Origin: Chitinophagaceae bacterium
GTDB taxonomy: Bacteria > Bacteroidota > Bacteroidia > Chitinophagales > Chitinophagaceae
Length of the DNA: 6,255 bases
Direction of reading: 5' to 3'
Assembly (NCBI GenBank): GCA_009996555.1
Contig: JAACZX010000540.1
Location: 1-6,255 of the forward strand
Within the stretch, counting starts at the first letter, position 1, and every line of letters begins with the position of its first letter. Positions 1 through 6,255 of this stretch are shown here, in pieces. Both the position numbers and the translations under genes were made by a program. The notes under the pieces are model-generated. The model worked only from the letters and a program-made list of their open reading frames with translations, ran no database searches and was not told the DNA's origin.

Positions 1-1
1 A

Positions 2-2182
2 AAGACCCTAAGTATTCGACGCATTGTAATTGATCCTTCAAATTCAAATATTGTTTATGTGGCAGCGATGGGGAGCCCCTTTTCTTCGCATCCAGAAAGA
101 GGATTGTATAAAACTATTAATGGAGGCAAGACATGGAAGTTATTACTTCATACTAACGATAGCTCAGGTTGTGCTGATCTGGTAATAAACCCTAAAAACC
201 CCGCTGAGCTTTATGCTTCTATCTATCAGTTTAAACGTACTCCCTGGAATTTCAAAAGCGGCGGCGAAGGAAGTGGTTTGTATAAAACAGTTGATGGGGG
301 AAAGAAATGGCAACGGCTTGATACTTCTGTTGGATTGCCGTCGGGAAATTTAGGTAAGATAGGCTTAGCAATGTCAAATAAAAATCCTAAGACAGTTTAT
401 GCATTGGTAGAAGCAACGCACTCCGGGCTTTTTAAAACTAATGATGGTGGGAAGCATTGGCAACTAGTAAATCAAAGCCATGAAATTGTTCGTCGTCGTC
501 CTTTCTATTTCCAAGATATTGTTTGTGATCCCAATGATGATAATATTCTGTGGTCGTTAACTGAAGAACTACAAAAGAGTGTAGATGGAGGTAAAAAATT
601 TAAAATCTCGCCGACCTTTCATTTAGATAATCATGTTCTTTGGATATCTCCAGCTGATCCTTCATTTCTTATGTTGGGTAATGATGGAGGTTTTGGCATC
701 AGTAGAAATAATGGTTTAGAATGGAATAAAGCATATCAGCTTGCCCTTGGACAAATTTATCATGTAAATACAGATAATCATTCACCTTATCATGTAATGG
801 GTGGTAGCCAAGATGAGGGGACGTGGTTTGGAGAAGCATACAACTCGGCCCCCTTTTCACTATATAACAGTCAATGGAAACAGGTTAATGGAGGGGATGG
901 ATTTGATGTAATTCCTGATAAAAGTTCTATTGGCTGGACTATTAATCTAACACAAGTTGGTGATTTAAGAAGAACAAGTACACTTTATCATATCGAAAAA
1001 GTTATGATAGATGGTAGCCGAATAAGAGAAACTACTTCATTAAGAAATAATTGGAACACTCCAATTGCGAAAGATCCCTTTAATGAACAATATTATTATT
1101 ACGGTACTCAATTTTTACATTATGGTCGTATCACTGATAGAGTGTTAAGCAAAATATCACCGGATCTTACCACAAATGACAGCTTAAAATATTTCGCTCC
1201 GAATAATGGAGGATTAACGCCTGAAAATACAGGTGCAGAGAATTATTCCACCTTATTGAGCATTGAACCATCAAGAATTAGAAAAGGATTAATATGGATT
1301 GGTACCGACGATGGAAATGTTCAGATGACAATGGATGGAGGAAAAAAATGGACCAATTTAAGAGATCGTCTTCCGGGATTACCCGTGGGTTGTCGCATAC
1401 CGCAAATCAGAGCTTCTGTTCATTCGGCAGATGAGGCTTTTGTAGTTGCTAACAATTACATGCTTGGTGATACAGCTGCGTACATATACCGAACTAGGGA
1501 TATGGGAAGAAATTGGGAAAGAGTCGTGAATAGCGAAAAAGTGAAGGGTCATGTATTATGTGTATTGCAAGATCCTGTTCAAGCAAATTTACTTTTTGTC
1601 GGCACATCCAAAGGCTTATTTGTGAGCATTGATGATGGACAAAATTTTGAGCATTGGAATACAAATTTCCCATGCGTACAAGTTACTGATATGGTCATAC
1701 AGGAAAGAGAAAATGATTTGGTGCTAGCCACTTTTGGACGTTCTTTCTGGATATTTGACAATATAACACCACTTCGACAGTTAGCGAAAGATCCTTCGTT
1801 TAAAATCAGCAAGCTATTTGTATTTGAGTTGCCTGTAATGGATACTTTTTCAATATGGAGATTTCCAAAAGCAACTATTCGGACGAGCCCATTAAGTCCC
1901 AAACCAGTAACTGTTGAAAACAGACCTAAGGGCTTTGAAATTTCTTTTTATATCAATCCAAACAAAATTTCAAGCGATAGCGTTACATTTTATTTAACAG
2001 GCACTGATGATCTACTATTTAAAAGAGGGGTTACAAAATTTGTAAAATCTGGATTTAATCGATTGTATTTGACGTTGCCGATACCCAAGTTTCCTGAAAT
2101 AAAATATAATCTCAGAATTAAAACTGCAGATGCTGAAGAAGAGATACCGATACGGATGGATGCTTCCTTGTTTCTAAACTAA
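2..2182 (+). CDS. Sortilin/VPS10-like Asp-box beta-propeller protein (5' partial)
   Basis: The reading frame is already open at base 2 and ends with TAA at 2180-2182, giving 726 visible residues; the true start lies off the left edge. The GTG at 59 is only an internal Val codon, since the residues before it (IVIDPSNSNIVYVAAMG) are typical propeller sequence. Asp-box repeats of the S/T-x-D-G-G-x-x-W type are encoded at 101-136 (GLYKTINGGKTW), 275-310, 425-460, about 570-601 (degenerate), 1319-1351, 1484-1516 (degenerate) and about 1619-1657. Family landmarks in order are GQIYHVNTDN and GGSQDEGTW, GGDGFDVIPD, NWNTPI with SPDLTTND, IWIGTDDGNVQ, and ATFGRSFWIFDNITPLRQL. These match the large 'glycosyl hydrolase'/VPS10 domain proteins of Bacteroidota, usually near 1000 residues and exported. 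A short beta-rich domain follows (VKSGFNRLYLTLP). No obvious type IX secretion tail is visible. The substrate is unknown: the fold resembles sortilin and GH74 propellers, but hydrolase activity is not established. Confidence 0.85.
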   Translation, partial: KTLSIRRIVIDPSNSNIVYVAAMGSPFSSHPERGLYKTINGGKTWKLLLHTNDSSGCADLVINPKNPAELYASIYQFKRTPWNFKSGGEGSGLYKTVDGGKKWQRLDTSVGLPSGNLGKIGLAMSNKNPKTVYALVEATHSGLFKTNDGGKHWQLVNQSHEIVRRRPFYFQDIVCDPNDDNILWSLTEELQKSVDGGKKFKISPTFHLDNHVLWISPADPSFLMLGNDGGFGISRNNGLEWNKAYQLALGQIYHVNTDNHSPYHVMGGSQDEGTWFGEAYNSAPFSLYNSQWKQVNGGDGFDVIPDKSSIGWTINLTQVGDLRRTSTLYHIEKVMIDGSRIRETTSLRNNWNTPIAKDPFNEQYYYYGTQFLHYGRITDRVLSKISPDLTTNDSLKYFAPNNGGLTPENTGAENYSTLLSIEPSRIRKGLIWIGTDDGNVQMTMDGGKKWTNLRDRLPGLPVGCRIPQIRASVHSADEAFVVANNYMLGDTAAYIYRTRDMGRNWERVVNSEKVKGHVLCVLQDPVQANLLFVGTSKGLFVSIDDGQNFEHWNTNFPCVQVTDMVIQERENDLVLATFGRSFWIFDNITPLRQLAKDPSFKISKLFVFELPVMDTFSIWRFPKATIRTSPLSPKPVTVENRPKGFEISFYINPNKISSDSVTFYLTGTDDLLFKRGVTKFVKSGFNRLYLTLPIPKFPEIKYNLRIKTADAEEEIPIRMDASLFLN

Positions 2183-2235
2183 AGAAATAAAACTATAATG
2201 GATTATTTTTCTAACATAGTTAAAATAAATAATAA

Positions 2236-2727
2236 ATGAAAACTATTTCAGTTGCGTTGAGTTTTTTGTTTTTAACAGTAACAGTGAATGGATTTACACA
2301 AACATTATTTACAGGACATTGGAAAGTAAAGGAAAAAAATCATGTGGGTGGTCCTGAGTATAGCAATGCTCTTCAAGAGGAAATGATGATTGATATTGTC
2401 AAAGATTCGTTGATTGTAAGTTCGATATCAACAGGTGGAAATGGGGAAAATATTAGGAGCCGAATAAGTTATTCTTTGAATGGAAGCCAATCGGTGAATA
2501 CCAGTGTTACAAGCAAACGAAAACATGTGCGATCATGCTTAATGTCGGCAGACAAAAGCATGATAACATTGACTACAATATTTTACATGCCAGGCAATGA
2601 AAATGAGGTTGATTTTACCAGGGTGGAAATATGGAAAATGGAAAAAGGACAATTGCTGATCAATAAAAAATCCATAGAAACAAACAACGATACATGGGAA
2701 GTGAAAGGAGTGTTTGAAAGGTTGTAG
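2236..2727 (+). CDS. Small exported protein of unknown function, possibly lipocalin-like
   Basis: A 163-residue protein starting at ATG 2236 after an A/T-rich leader, 53 bases behind the sortilin-like gene on the same strand, so it may share that transcript. Residues 1 to about 20 (MKTISVALSFLFLTVTVNGF) form a clear signal peptide, placing it in the periplasm or outer envelope; there is no lipobox cysteine. The mature part begins FTGHWKVKEKNHVGGPEYSN and continues with alternating hydrophobic and polar strands. Landmarks are a central SKRKHVRS stretch, TTIFYMPGNENEVDFTRVEIW, and a final WEVKGVFERL. A GxW near the N-terminus followed by about eight predicted strands is compatible with a lipocalin-like small beta-barrel. 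I recall similar uncharacterised proteins in Chitinophagaceae, but no function is known to me. The gene looks intact. The fold is inference; the exported status is well supported. Confidence 0.75.
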   Translation: MKTISVALSFLFLTVTVNGFTQTLFTGHWKVKEKNHVGGPEYSNALQEEMMIDIVKDSLIVSSISTGGNGENIRSRISYSLNGSQSVNTSVTSKRKHVRSCLMSADKSMITLTTIFYMPGNENEVDFTRVEIWKMEKGQLLINKKSIETNNDTWEVKGVFERL

Positions 2728-2753
2728 ATCCAAGGTCTAAGTTAAGAGTGTGA

Positions 2754-2900
2754 CATGGTGCGACTTTCTCAGGACAAACTGCAGCAAGTCAAGAATCGTG
2801 CGTGGGAATGGTAGAGCGAATCGAAAAAAGTTTCATAAGTAAAGAAGGGGTTAAAAAAGCAATGGAGAAATCCAAATGGGTTTGGTATGCTTTGCATTAA
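2754..2900 (+). pseudogene. Possible 3' remnant of a decayed gene, 48 codons
   Basis: After a TGA at 2751-2753, one frame stays open for 48 codons to a TAA at 2898-2900. The translation reads like real protein: it contains FSGQTAASQESCVGMVERIE, then an amphipathic lysine-rich helix, and ends KSKWVWYALH. The only ATG near the front is at 2808, which would leave a 30-residue peptide with no convincing start signal. It looks most like the C-terminal tail of a gene whose upstream part is gone. I cannot name the family. Against this, the first half shares the words GAATCGTGC and GCGAATCG with the non-coding spacer at 5095-5105, so part of it may be intergenic repeat sequence that happens to be open. 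Confidence 0.25.
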
Positions 2901-2951
2901 ATGAAAACTTTAGGGATAATTAATTTATGAATATTAAAGAATAGTTTAAAC

Positions 2952-4913
2952 ATGAAAAGAAGATTGTTTGTTTTATTTCTATTGCCAATTTTCGTAACTG
3001 CGCAATACAGAGTTGAATTGACTAAAGTAAGATACCCTGTTCAATCCACTATGTGGGGATTGTTTTATGAAGACATCAACCGAAGCGGTGATGGAGGTTT
3101 GTATGGTGACATAATGAAAAACCGGAGCTTTGATTTTCCCGAAGCTTTTATGGGATGGATTACTGTACCATCAAGAAGTTCGTATGCAAAGAATGAGATT
3201 TTTCAAATCATAAAAAGCGGCAATGAAAATAACCCTAAATATCTCCAGGTTACAAAAAACAGTAAAGAGCCTGTATTGTTGGCAAACGAAGGATTCGGAG
3301 GTGTTGCTGTTGGCAACAATCAGTCCTATGAACTAATAGTCGTGTACAGGCAGAGAAAAGAAGGGCTAATTCTTAAAGCTGAAATTAACAATTCAAAAAA
3401 TGTTGCCGTTGGTTTGGCAGATATCTTTTTAGATAAAAGCACAGAATGGAAAACATATAGAGCTGTTATCAATACAACTGATAGTGCTAATAATGGAAAG
3501 TTACTTTTTAAATTTGATGGAATCGGACAGATAGATATTGACCGGGTGTCGTTATTCCCCTTAAATACCTGGCAGAATCGAAAAGAGGGGTTAAGAAATG
3601 ATCTTGTACAAAAAATAGCTGCAATCAAACCTGGATTTATGCGGTTCCCCGGCGGCTGTATAGTAGAAGGAGATAATATTAATACACGTTATCAATGGAA
3701 GCATACAATTGGTCCTATAAGTGAAAGAAAACTAAATAGCAATCAATGGAGCAGTGGTGGCGCTTCGGGCAGAAAGATGCCTGATTATTTTCAAAGCTAT
3801 GGTTTGGGCTTTTATGAATACTTCCTGTTATGCAAGGATATGGGTGCAGAGCCAATGCCTATTATAAATGCAGGCCTTAGTTGTCAATTTGGAGCTGGTG
3901 AAGTGGTTGGAAACTCCAGTATGGATGAATACATACAGGATGCATTAGACCTGATTGAGTTTGCTAATGGAAACACTAACACATTATGGGGTGCGAAACG
4001 ACTGGCATTAGGGCATGCAGAACCTTTTAATCTTAAAATGCTTGGAATTGGCAACGAGAACTGGGGCCCGCAATATGTAGAACGCCTTGAGATGTTTACC
4101 AAAGCTATAAAAGCAAAATACCCAACATTACAATTGATCACAAGCACGGGTTATTCACCGAACCCACAGTTTCGTTATATGGATTCGGTTCTAAGGAAAA
4201 TGAACGTAGACATCATTGATGAACATTATTACCAGACCCCAAACTGGTTTTTAATGAATGCTGGAAAATATGATCATTATGACCGCAAAGGGCCTAAAAT
4301 ATTTTTGGGAGAATACGCTTGTCATAGTGTGAGGATAGGAAATACAGGTAATAAGAATACCCAGTTATGCGCACTGGCAGAAGCGGCATTTATGACAGGG
4401 CTTGAACGTAATGCTGATATTGTAATTATGGCGGCATATGCTCCACTTTTTGCACACATCAATGACTGGCAATGGACACCTAATTTGATTTGGTTTGATA
4501 ACAGGAATAGCTATGCAACTCCGAGTTATTATGTGCAGCAGTTATTTAGTTTGAATAAGGGGACTGATGTGGTGCCGCTGGTCCACGGTCCACAGACCAC
4601 AGACGACGGTAAAACAATCTCCGGACAGGATAGTGTGTGGGCGAGTGCAGTGATTGATAAGAAAACAAACGAGCTTATAATCAAGCTGGTGAATCCTTCT
4701 GGTACAGTTAAAAATAAATCAATTGAAATTCCTGACTTGAAAAGTAAAGTGATCAATGGAACTGTTACTGTTTTAAAAGGAAATTCAGGTGATGTGAATA
4801 GCCTGGAAAAAGAAGTTGTTGTTCCGGTTACTACTTCAATTTCGGTTAAAGGAAAGAAATTGAATGTAGTGCTGGATGCTTATAGTTTTAGTGTGGTGAG
4901 GGTGAAGATGTAA
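2952..4913 (+). CDS. Exported alpha-L-arabinofuranosidase, glycoside hydrolase family 51
   Basis: A complete 653-residue enzyme that releases terminal alpha-L-arabinofuranosyl residues from arabinan, arabinoxylan or arabinogalactan side chains by a retaining mechanism. Residues 1-17 (MKRRLFVLFLLPIFVTA) are a signal peptide with likely cleavage before Gln18, so it should act in the periplasm or outside the cell. The family opening GLFYEDIN is at 36-43. A carbohydrate-binding-like beta-sandwich fills about 75-205. The (beta/alpha)8 domain starts near 215 with MRFPGG (230-235). Glu369 in GIGNENWG is the expected acid/base, DEHYY lies at 423-427, and Glu454 in FLGEYA is the expected nucleophile. 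WTPNLIWFD is at 508-516, and the C-terminal beta domain ends AYSFSVVRVKM. Start choice: this ATG gives the signal peptide and follows an A-rich leader. Oddity: residues 544-553 (VHGPQTTDDG) are encoded by four tandem heptamers and look inserted. No polysaccharide-locus transporter or regulator lies nearby. Confidence 0.93.
   Translation: MKRRLFVLFLLPIFVTAQYRVELTKVRYPVQSTMWGLFYEDINRSGDGGLYGDIMKNRSFDFPEAFMGWITVPSRSSYAKNEIFQIIKSGNENNPKYLQVTKNSKEPVLLANEGFGGVAVGNNQSYELIVVYRQRKEGLILKAEINNSKNVAVGLADIFLDKSTEWKTYRAVINTTDSANNGKLLFKFDGIGQIDIDRVSLFPLNTWQNRKEGLRNDLVQKIAAIKPGFMRFPGGCIVEGDNINTRYQWKHTIGPISERKLNSNQWSSGGASGRKMPDYFQSYGLGFYEYFLLCKDMGAEPMPIINAGLSCQFGAGEVVGNSSMDEYIQDALDLIEFANGNTNTLWGAKRLALGHAEPFNLKMLGIGNENWGPQYVERLEMFTKAIKAKYPTLQLITSTGYSPNPQFRYMDSVLRKMNVDIIDEHYYQTPNWFLMNAGKYDHYDRKGPKIFLGEYACHSVRIGNTGNKNTQLCALAEAAFMTGLERNADIVIMAAYAPLFAHINDWQWTPNLIWFDNRNSYATPSYYVQQLFSLNKGTDVVPLVHGPQTTDDGKTISGQDSVWASAVIDKKTNELIIKLVNPSGTVKNKSIEIPDLKSKVINGTVTVLKGNSGDVNSLEKEVVVPVTTSISVKGKKLNVVLDAYSFSVVRVKM
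4581..4608 (+). repeat. Four tandem degenerate heptamers inside the GH51 gene
   Basis: The units are GTCCACG (4581-4587), GTCCACA (4588-4594), GACCACA (4595-4601) and GACGACG (4602-4608). Read one base earlier, the first two are identical copies of GGTCCAC. The stretch encodes VHGPQTTDDG (residues 544-553) between the catalytic domain and the C-terminal beta domain, and is visibly more GC-rich than its surroundings. Twenty-eight bases is not a multiple of three, so gain or loss of one or two units would shift the frame, whereas three units would keep it. Confidence 0.75.
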
Positions 4914-4914
4914 C

Positions 4915-4977
4915 GTGAATGGTGAGTGGGAAAAGGTTAATGGTTCATAGTTCATAGTTCATGGGTAATAGTTATTA
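4915..4977. repeat. Degenerate heptanucleotide tandem array after the GH51 stop codon
   Basis: Beginning one base after the GH51 stop codon, the sequence can be cut into nine consecutive 7-base units, each starting with G. The best-kept core is GTTAATG (4936-4942), GTTCATA (4943-4949), GTTCATA (4950-4956) and GTTCATG (4957-4963). Weaker flanks are GTGAATG (4915), GTGAGTG (4922), GGAAAAG (4929), GGTAATA (4964) and GTTATTA (4971). The core units fit the same G-T-Y-C-A-Y-R pattern as the heptamers inside the GH51 gene. Unit purity falls away from the centre, as in an old decaying tandem repeat. Confidence 0.65.
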
Positions 4978-5080
4978 GCGAAGCAGATAGTGATGCCTGA
5001 ATAGTAATTGAAGCAGATGGACTACTTCATAGAGAAGAAATTATAAATGCAGCACGTAGTGTTTAGTTGCAGCCAAACAA

Positions 5081-5108
5081 GTGAAATGTGAGTGGCGAAT
5101 CGTGCAAT
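5081..5108. repeat. Second degenerate heptamer patch
   Basis: Four units follow in register: GTGAAAT (5081-5087), GTGAGTG (5088-5094), GCGAATC (5095-5101) and GTGCAAT (5102-5108). GTGAGTG also occurs at 4922-4928 in the array nearer the GH51 gene. GCGAATCG and GAATCGTGC recur in the other spacer at 2816-2823 and 2793-2801. Degeneracy is high, so this is a weaker call than the other two arrays. Confidence 0.45.
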
Positions 5109-5200
5109 GGAAAAGCAAAAAAAAATCAGATACAGTTTAGGTATAGCAAGATCAGATGCATGTTAGTATGTATATTGGTCGCAATCGAAGCAAGTGTAAC

Positions 5201-5222
5201 GGAGAATGTATTTACATTTTCT
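5201..5222 (+). other. Weak potential hairpin in the spacer
   Basis: GGAGAATG (5201-5208) can pair with CATTTTCT (5215-5222) across the loop TATTTA. This gives eight pairs, two of them G-U. It lies about 290 bases beyond the GH51 stop codon and is not followed by a proper U-tract, so terminator function is doubtful. In AT-rich sequence such a stem could arise by chance. Confidence 0.2.
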
Positions 5223-5378
5223 TCTGCACTTTATTAACCCAATACGAAAAACATACCTGCTACAATATTTTCAGTAAAGGCAATAGTTAAAAAGAACAGT
5301 TGTTCGTGATATAGTGAGAGGGTGAAAGCTGGATACTTTCAAAGTATGAGAATAATAAAAGCGCCTCTTTCTTATTTA

Positions 5379-5822
5379 ATGAAAAGAATACTTGCATTAC
5401 TTAACTGTCTGCTCATTACGGGCATTCTTGTTGCTCAAAACCCTGTACGTTGGGAATTTCAGTCTAAAAAAATATCTGATAAGCAATATGAGATAAGTGT
5501 GGCAGCGATGATACAACCGGGTTGGCATATTTACTCACAATATACTCCTGAAGGAGGACCAGTACCTACGCAACTGAGCTTTAATAATCATCCTATGATC
5601 ATCTTAAACGGTTCGGTAAAGGAAGCCGGAAATCTCCAGGAAAAATTTGAAGAAGTGTTTGATCTAAAAGTTAAGTATTACAGCGGTACTGTTGTTTTCA
5701 AACAACTTGTTACACTAAAGAAAAAAGTGAAAACAAAAATTACAGGTGCGGTGACATTTATGGTTTGTAACGACAGCCAGTGCCTTCCACCCAAAAAAGA
5801 ATCCTTCTCAATTTCCCTTTAA
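5379..5822 (+). CDS. Exported single-domain protein, DsbD N-terminal-like (DsbD-alpha) fold with Cys pair
   Basis: A 147-residue protein from ATG 5379. An in-frame GTG at 5322 would add 19 residues, but the ATG begins a clean signal peptide (MKRILALLNCLLITGILVAQ), so the upstream codons are leader. The mature part matches the immunoglobulin-like N-terminal domain of DsbD (the 'disulphide bond corrector' family). Landmarks are W25, GWHIYSQYTPEGGP (48-61), PTQLSF (63-68), a central FEEVFDLKVKYYSG, and the closing VCNDSQCLPP with Cys130 and Cys135. In DsbD this cysteine pair takes electrons from the transmembrane domain and passes them to periplasmic substrates. The family pair is similarly placed before a Y/L-P-P motif, here with four residues between the cysteines. 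The protein has no membrane domain or thioredoxin domain of its own, so it would need a partner. It sits 15 bases before a paralogue and is probably co-transcribed with it. The exact thiol-transfer role is inferred. Confidence 0.82.
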   Translation: MKRILALLNCLLITGILVAQNPVRWEFQSKKISDKQYEISVAAMIQPGWHIYSQYTPEGGPVPTQLSFNNHPMIILNGSVKEAGNLQEKFEEVFDLKVKYYSGTVVFKQLVTLKKKVKTKITGAVTFMVCNDSQCLPPKKESFSISL

Positions 5823-5837
5823 TTGTTTTAAGAAGAA

Positions 5838-6255
5838 ATGCGTTTCCTCATCACATTTTTGTTTTGCTGTACAACTGTATTTGCTTACTGCCAGCAGACT
5901 GCAGTGAAATGGAATGCTGAATTGCATAAGACCGGTGACGGTATTTACGATGTACGCATTACAGGTGACTTACAGAAGGCCTGGTATATCTATTCAACCG
6001 AAATGAAGGTTGAAGGGTTGGAAGCTACCCAACTTATGTTTAATGATCAACAAGTGCGTACCAACAGTTCTCTGCAGACCACAGGAGAATCGATTGATAT
6101 TTTTGATTCGATTTTTTCTGTTCAGACCAGAGTATATCGAACGAAAATTTTGTTGGGCCAATCAATTCAATTAATAGATAGTTTAAGCAATTACATTACT
6201 GTTACTGTCAAAGCAAATGCAGGAAACCAGGCTGAGTTCTTACCGATTGAAGAAA
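5838..6255 (+). CDS. Second DsbD-alpha-like exported protein (3' partial), cysteines missing in the visible domain
   Basis: The frame opens at ATG 5838 and has no stop before the window ends, giving 139 visible residues. Residues 1 to about 18 (MRFLITFLFCCTTVFAYC) are a signal peptide; FAYC is not a good lipobox. The mature part aligns without gaps to its upstream neighbour over the first 70 residues: W25, Y37, W49, IYS (51-53), TQL (64-66) and F68-N69 fall at identical positions. It is therefore a tandem paralogue with the same DsbD N-terminal-like fold. Where the neighbour has VCNDSQCLPP, this protein has NAGNQAEFLP (127-136), so both redox cysteines are absent and no other mature cysteine is visible except Cys18 at the signal boundary. 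It could be a short redox-dead partner, or the N-terminus of a full DsbD/CcdA-thioredoxin membrane reductase continuing off the window. The 15-base gap supports an operon. Confidence 0.8.
   Translation, partial: MRFLITFLFCCTTVFAYCQQTAVKWNAELHKTGDGIYDVRITGDLQKAWYIYSTEMKVEGLEATQLMFNDQQVRTNSSLQTTGESIDIFDSIFSVQTRVYRTKILLGQSIQLIDSLSNYITVTVKANAGNQAEFLPIEE

Larger units (their letters stand above)
4914..5378. other. Long non-coding spacer between the GH51 and DsbD-like genes
   Basis: No credible gene, tRNA or riboswitch is visible in these 465 bases. The left part holds a heptamer array, followed by a 9-base direct repeat GAAGCAGAT at 4980-4988 and 5010-5018. A second heptamer patch lies near 5081. 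The right part is AT-rich and contains one weak hairpin at 5201-5222. I looked for the Bacteroidota promoter pattern (TTG around -33, TAnnTTTG around -7) upstream of the DsbD-like gene and found no good match; TATATTGG near 5171 is the closest but lacks a well-spaced partner. A promoter for the downstream pair must lie here if they are not read through from the GH51 gene. Confidence 0.6.

Noticed and set aside
59..61. GTG as the start of the sortilin-like protein
   Set aside because: The frame is open back to base 2 and the upstream residues are normal propeller sequence; the GTG is an internal Val codon in a gene cut by the window edge.
1579..1902. Minus-strand open frame opposite the sortilin-like gene
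   Set aside because: Shadow of a well-supported coding frame with no family features. The minus-strand frames within 2539-2733, 3326-3628, 3884-4147 and 4529-4756 were dismissed for the same reason.
2725..2739. Hairpin over the stop codon of the lipocalin-like gene as a terminator
   Set aside because: TAGATC can pair with GGTCTA around a CAA loop, but the stem is only six pairs with one G-U and no U-tract follows.
2881..2951. Bacteroidota-type promoter before the GH51 gene
   Set aside because: TATGCTTTG at 2886-2894 has one base too many between TA and TTTG, and no correctly spaced -33 TTG is present.
4915..5108. CRISPR array
   Set aside because: The repeats are 7-base contiguous units with no spacers of regular length and no cas genes in view.
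5231..5370. Minus-strand open stretch ending in tandem TAA codons (5236 down to 5231), with a tail reading IAFTENIVAGMFFVLG
   Set aside because: It has no convincing start, overlaps the leader of the DsbD-like gene, and has no family resemblance I can support; probably chance openness in AT-rich DNA.
5322..5378. GTG start 19 codons upstream of the first DsbD-like gene
   Set aside because: It would bury the signal peptide behind a non-homologous extension; ATG 5379 starts a clean signal sequence.

Overview
The window looks like chromosomal DNA of a Bacteroidota bacterium, most likely a Chitinophagaceae-type genus. The evidence is AT-rich sequence, A-rich leaders without clear Shine-Dalgarno motifs, short K/R-starting signal peptides on nearly every protein, and protein families common in that group. 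All five supported genes lie on the + strand. Lineage and functions are inferred from sequence recognition alone; no search was run.

Layout. (1) 2-2182: the C-terminal 726 codons of a large sortilin/VPS10-like, Asp-box (BNR) beta-propeller protein whose start lies off the left edge. (2) 2236-2727: a small exported protein of unknown function, perhaps lipocalin-like. (3) 2728-2951: a spacer with a 48-codon coding-like remnant. (4) 2952-4913: a complete exported GH51 alpha-L-arabinofuranosidase with both catalytic glutamates. (5) 4914-5378: a 465-base non-coding stretch with degenerate heptanucleotide repeats and scrambled low-information sequence. (6) 5379-5822 and 5838-6255 (runs off the right edge): two tandem exported proteins with a DsbD N-terminal-like (DsbD-alpha) domain, 15 bases apart and probably co-transcribed. 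The first keeps the cysteine pair; the second has lost it in the visible part.

How the genes relate. The two DsbD-like genes probably work together in envelope thiol/disulfide chemistry, or feed a DsbD/CcdA-type membrane reductase that may begin in the second gene. The arabinofuranosidase would release arabinose from hemicellulose or pectin side chains in the periplasm, but no SusC/SusD or other polysaccharide-locus genes are visible. The sortilin-like and lipocalin-like proteins are exported with no obvious link to it.

The most unusual signal is a family of tandem 7-base repeats with a shared degenerate pattern, G-W-Y-C-A-Y-R. One run of four lies inside the arabinofuranosidase reading frame (4581-4608). 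Another starts directly after that gene's stop codon (4915-4977, core 4936-4963). A related patch lies at 5081-5108. This suggests a heptamer-generating process that acts on spacers and has also entered a coding sequence. I see no mobile element, CRISPR array, tRNA or rRNA.
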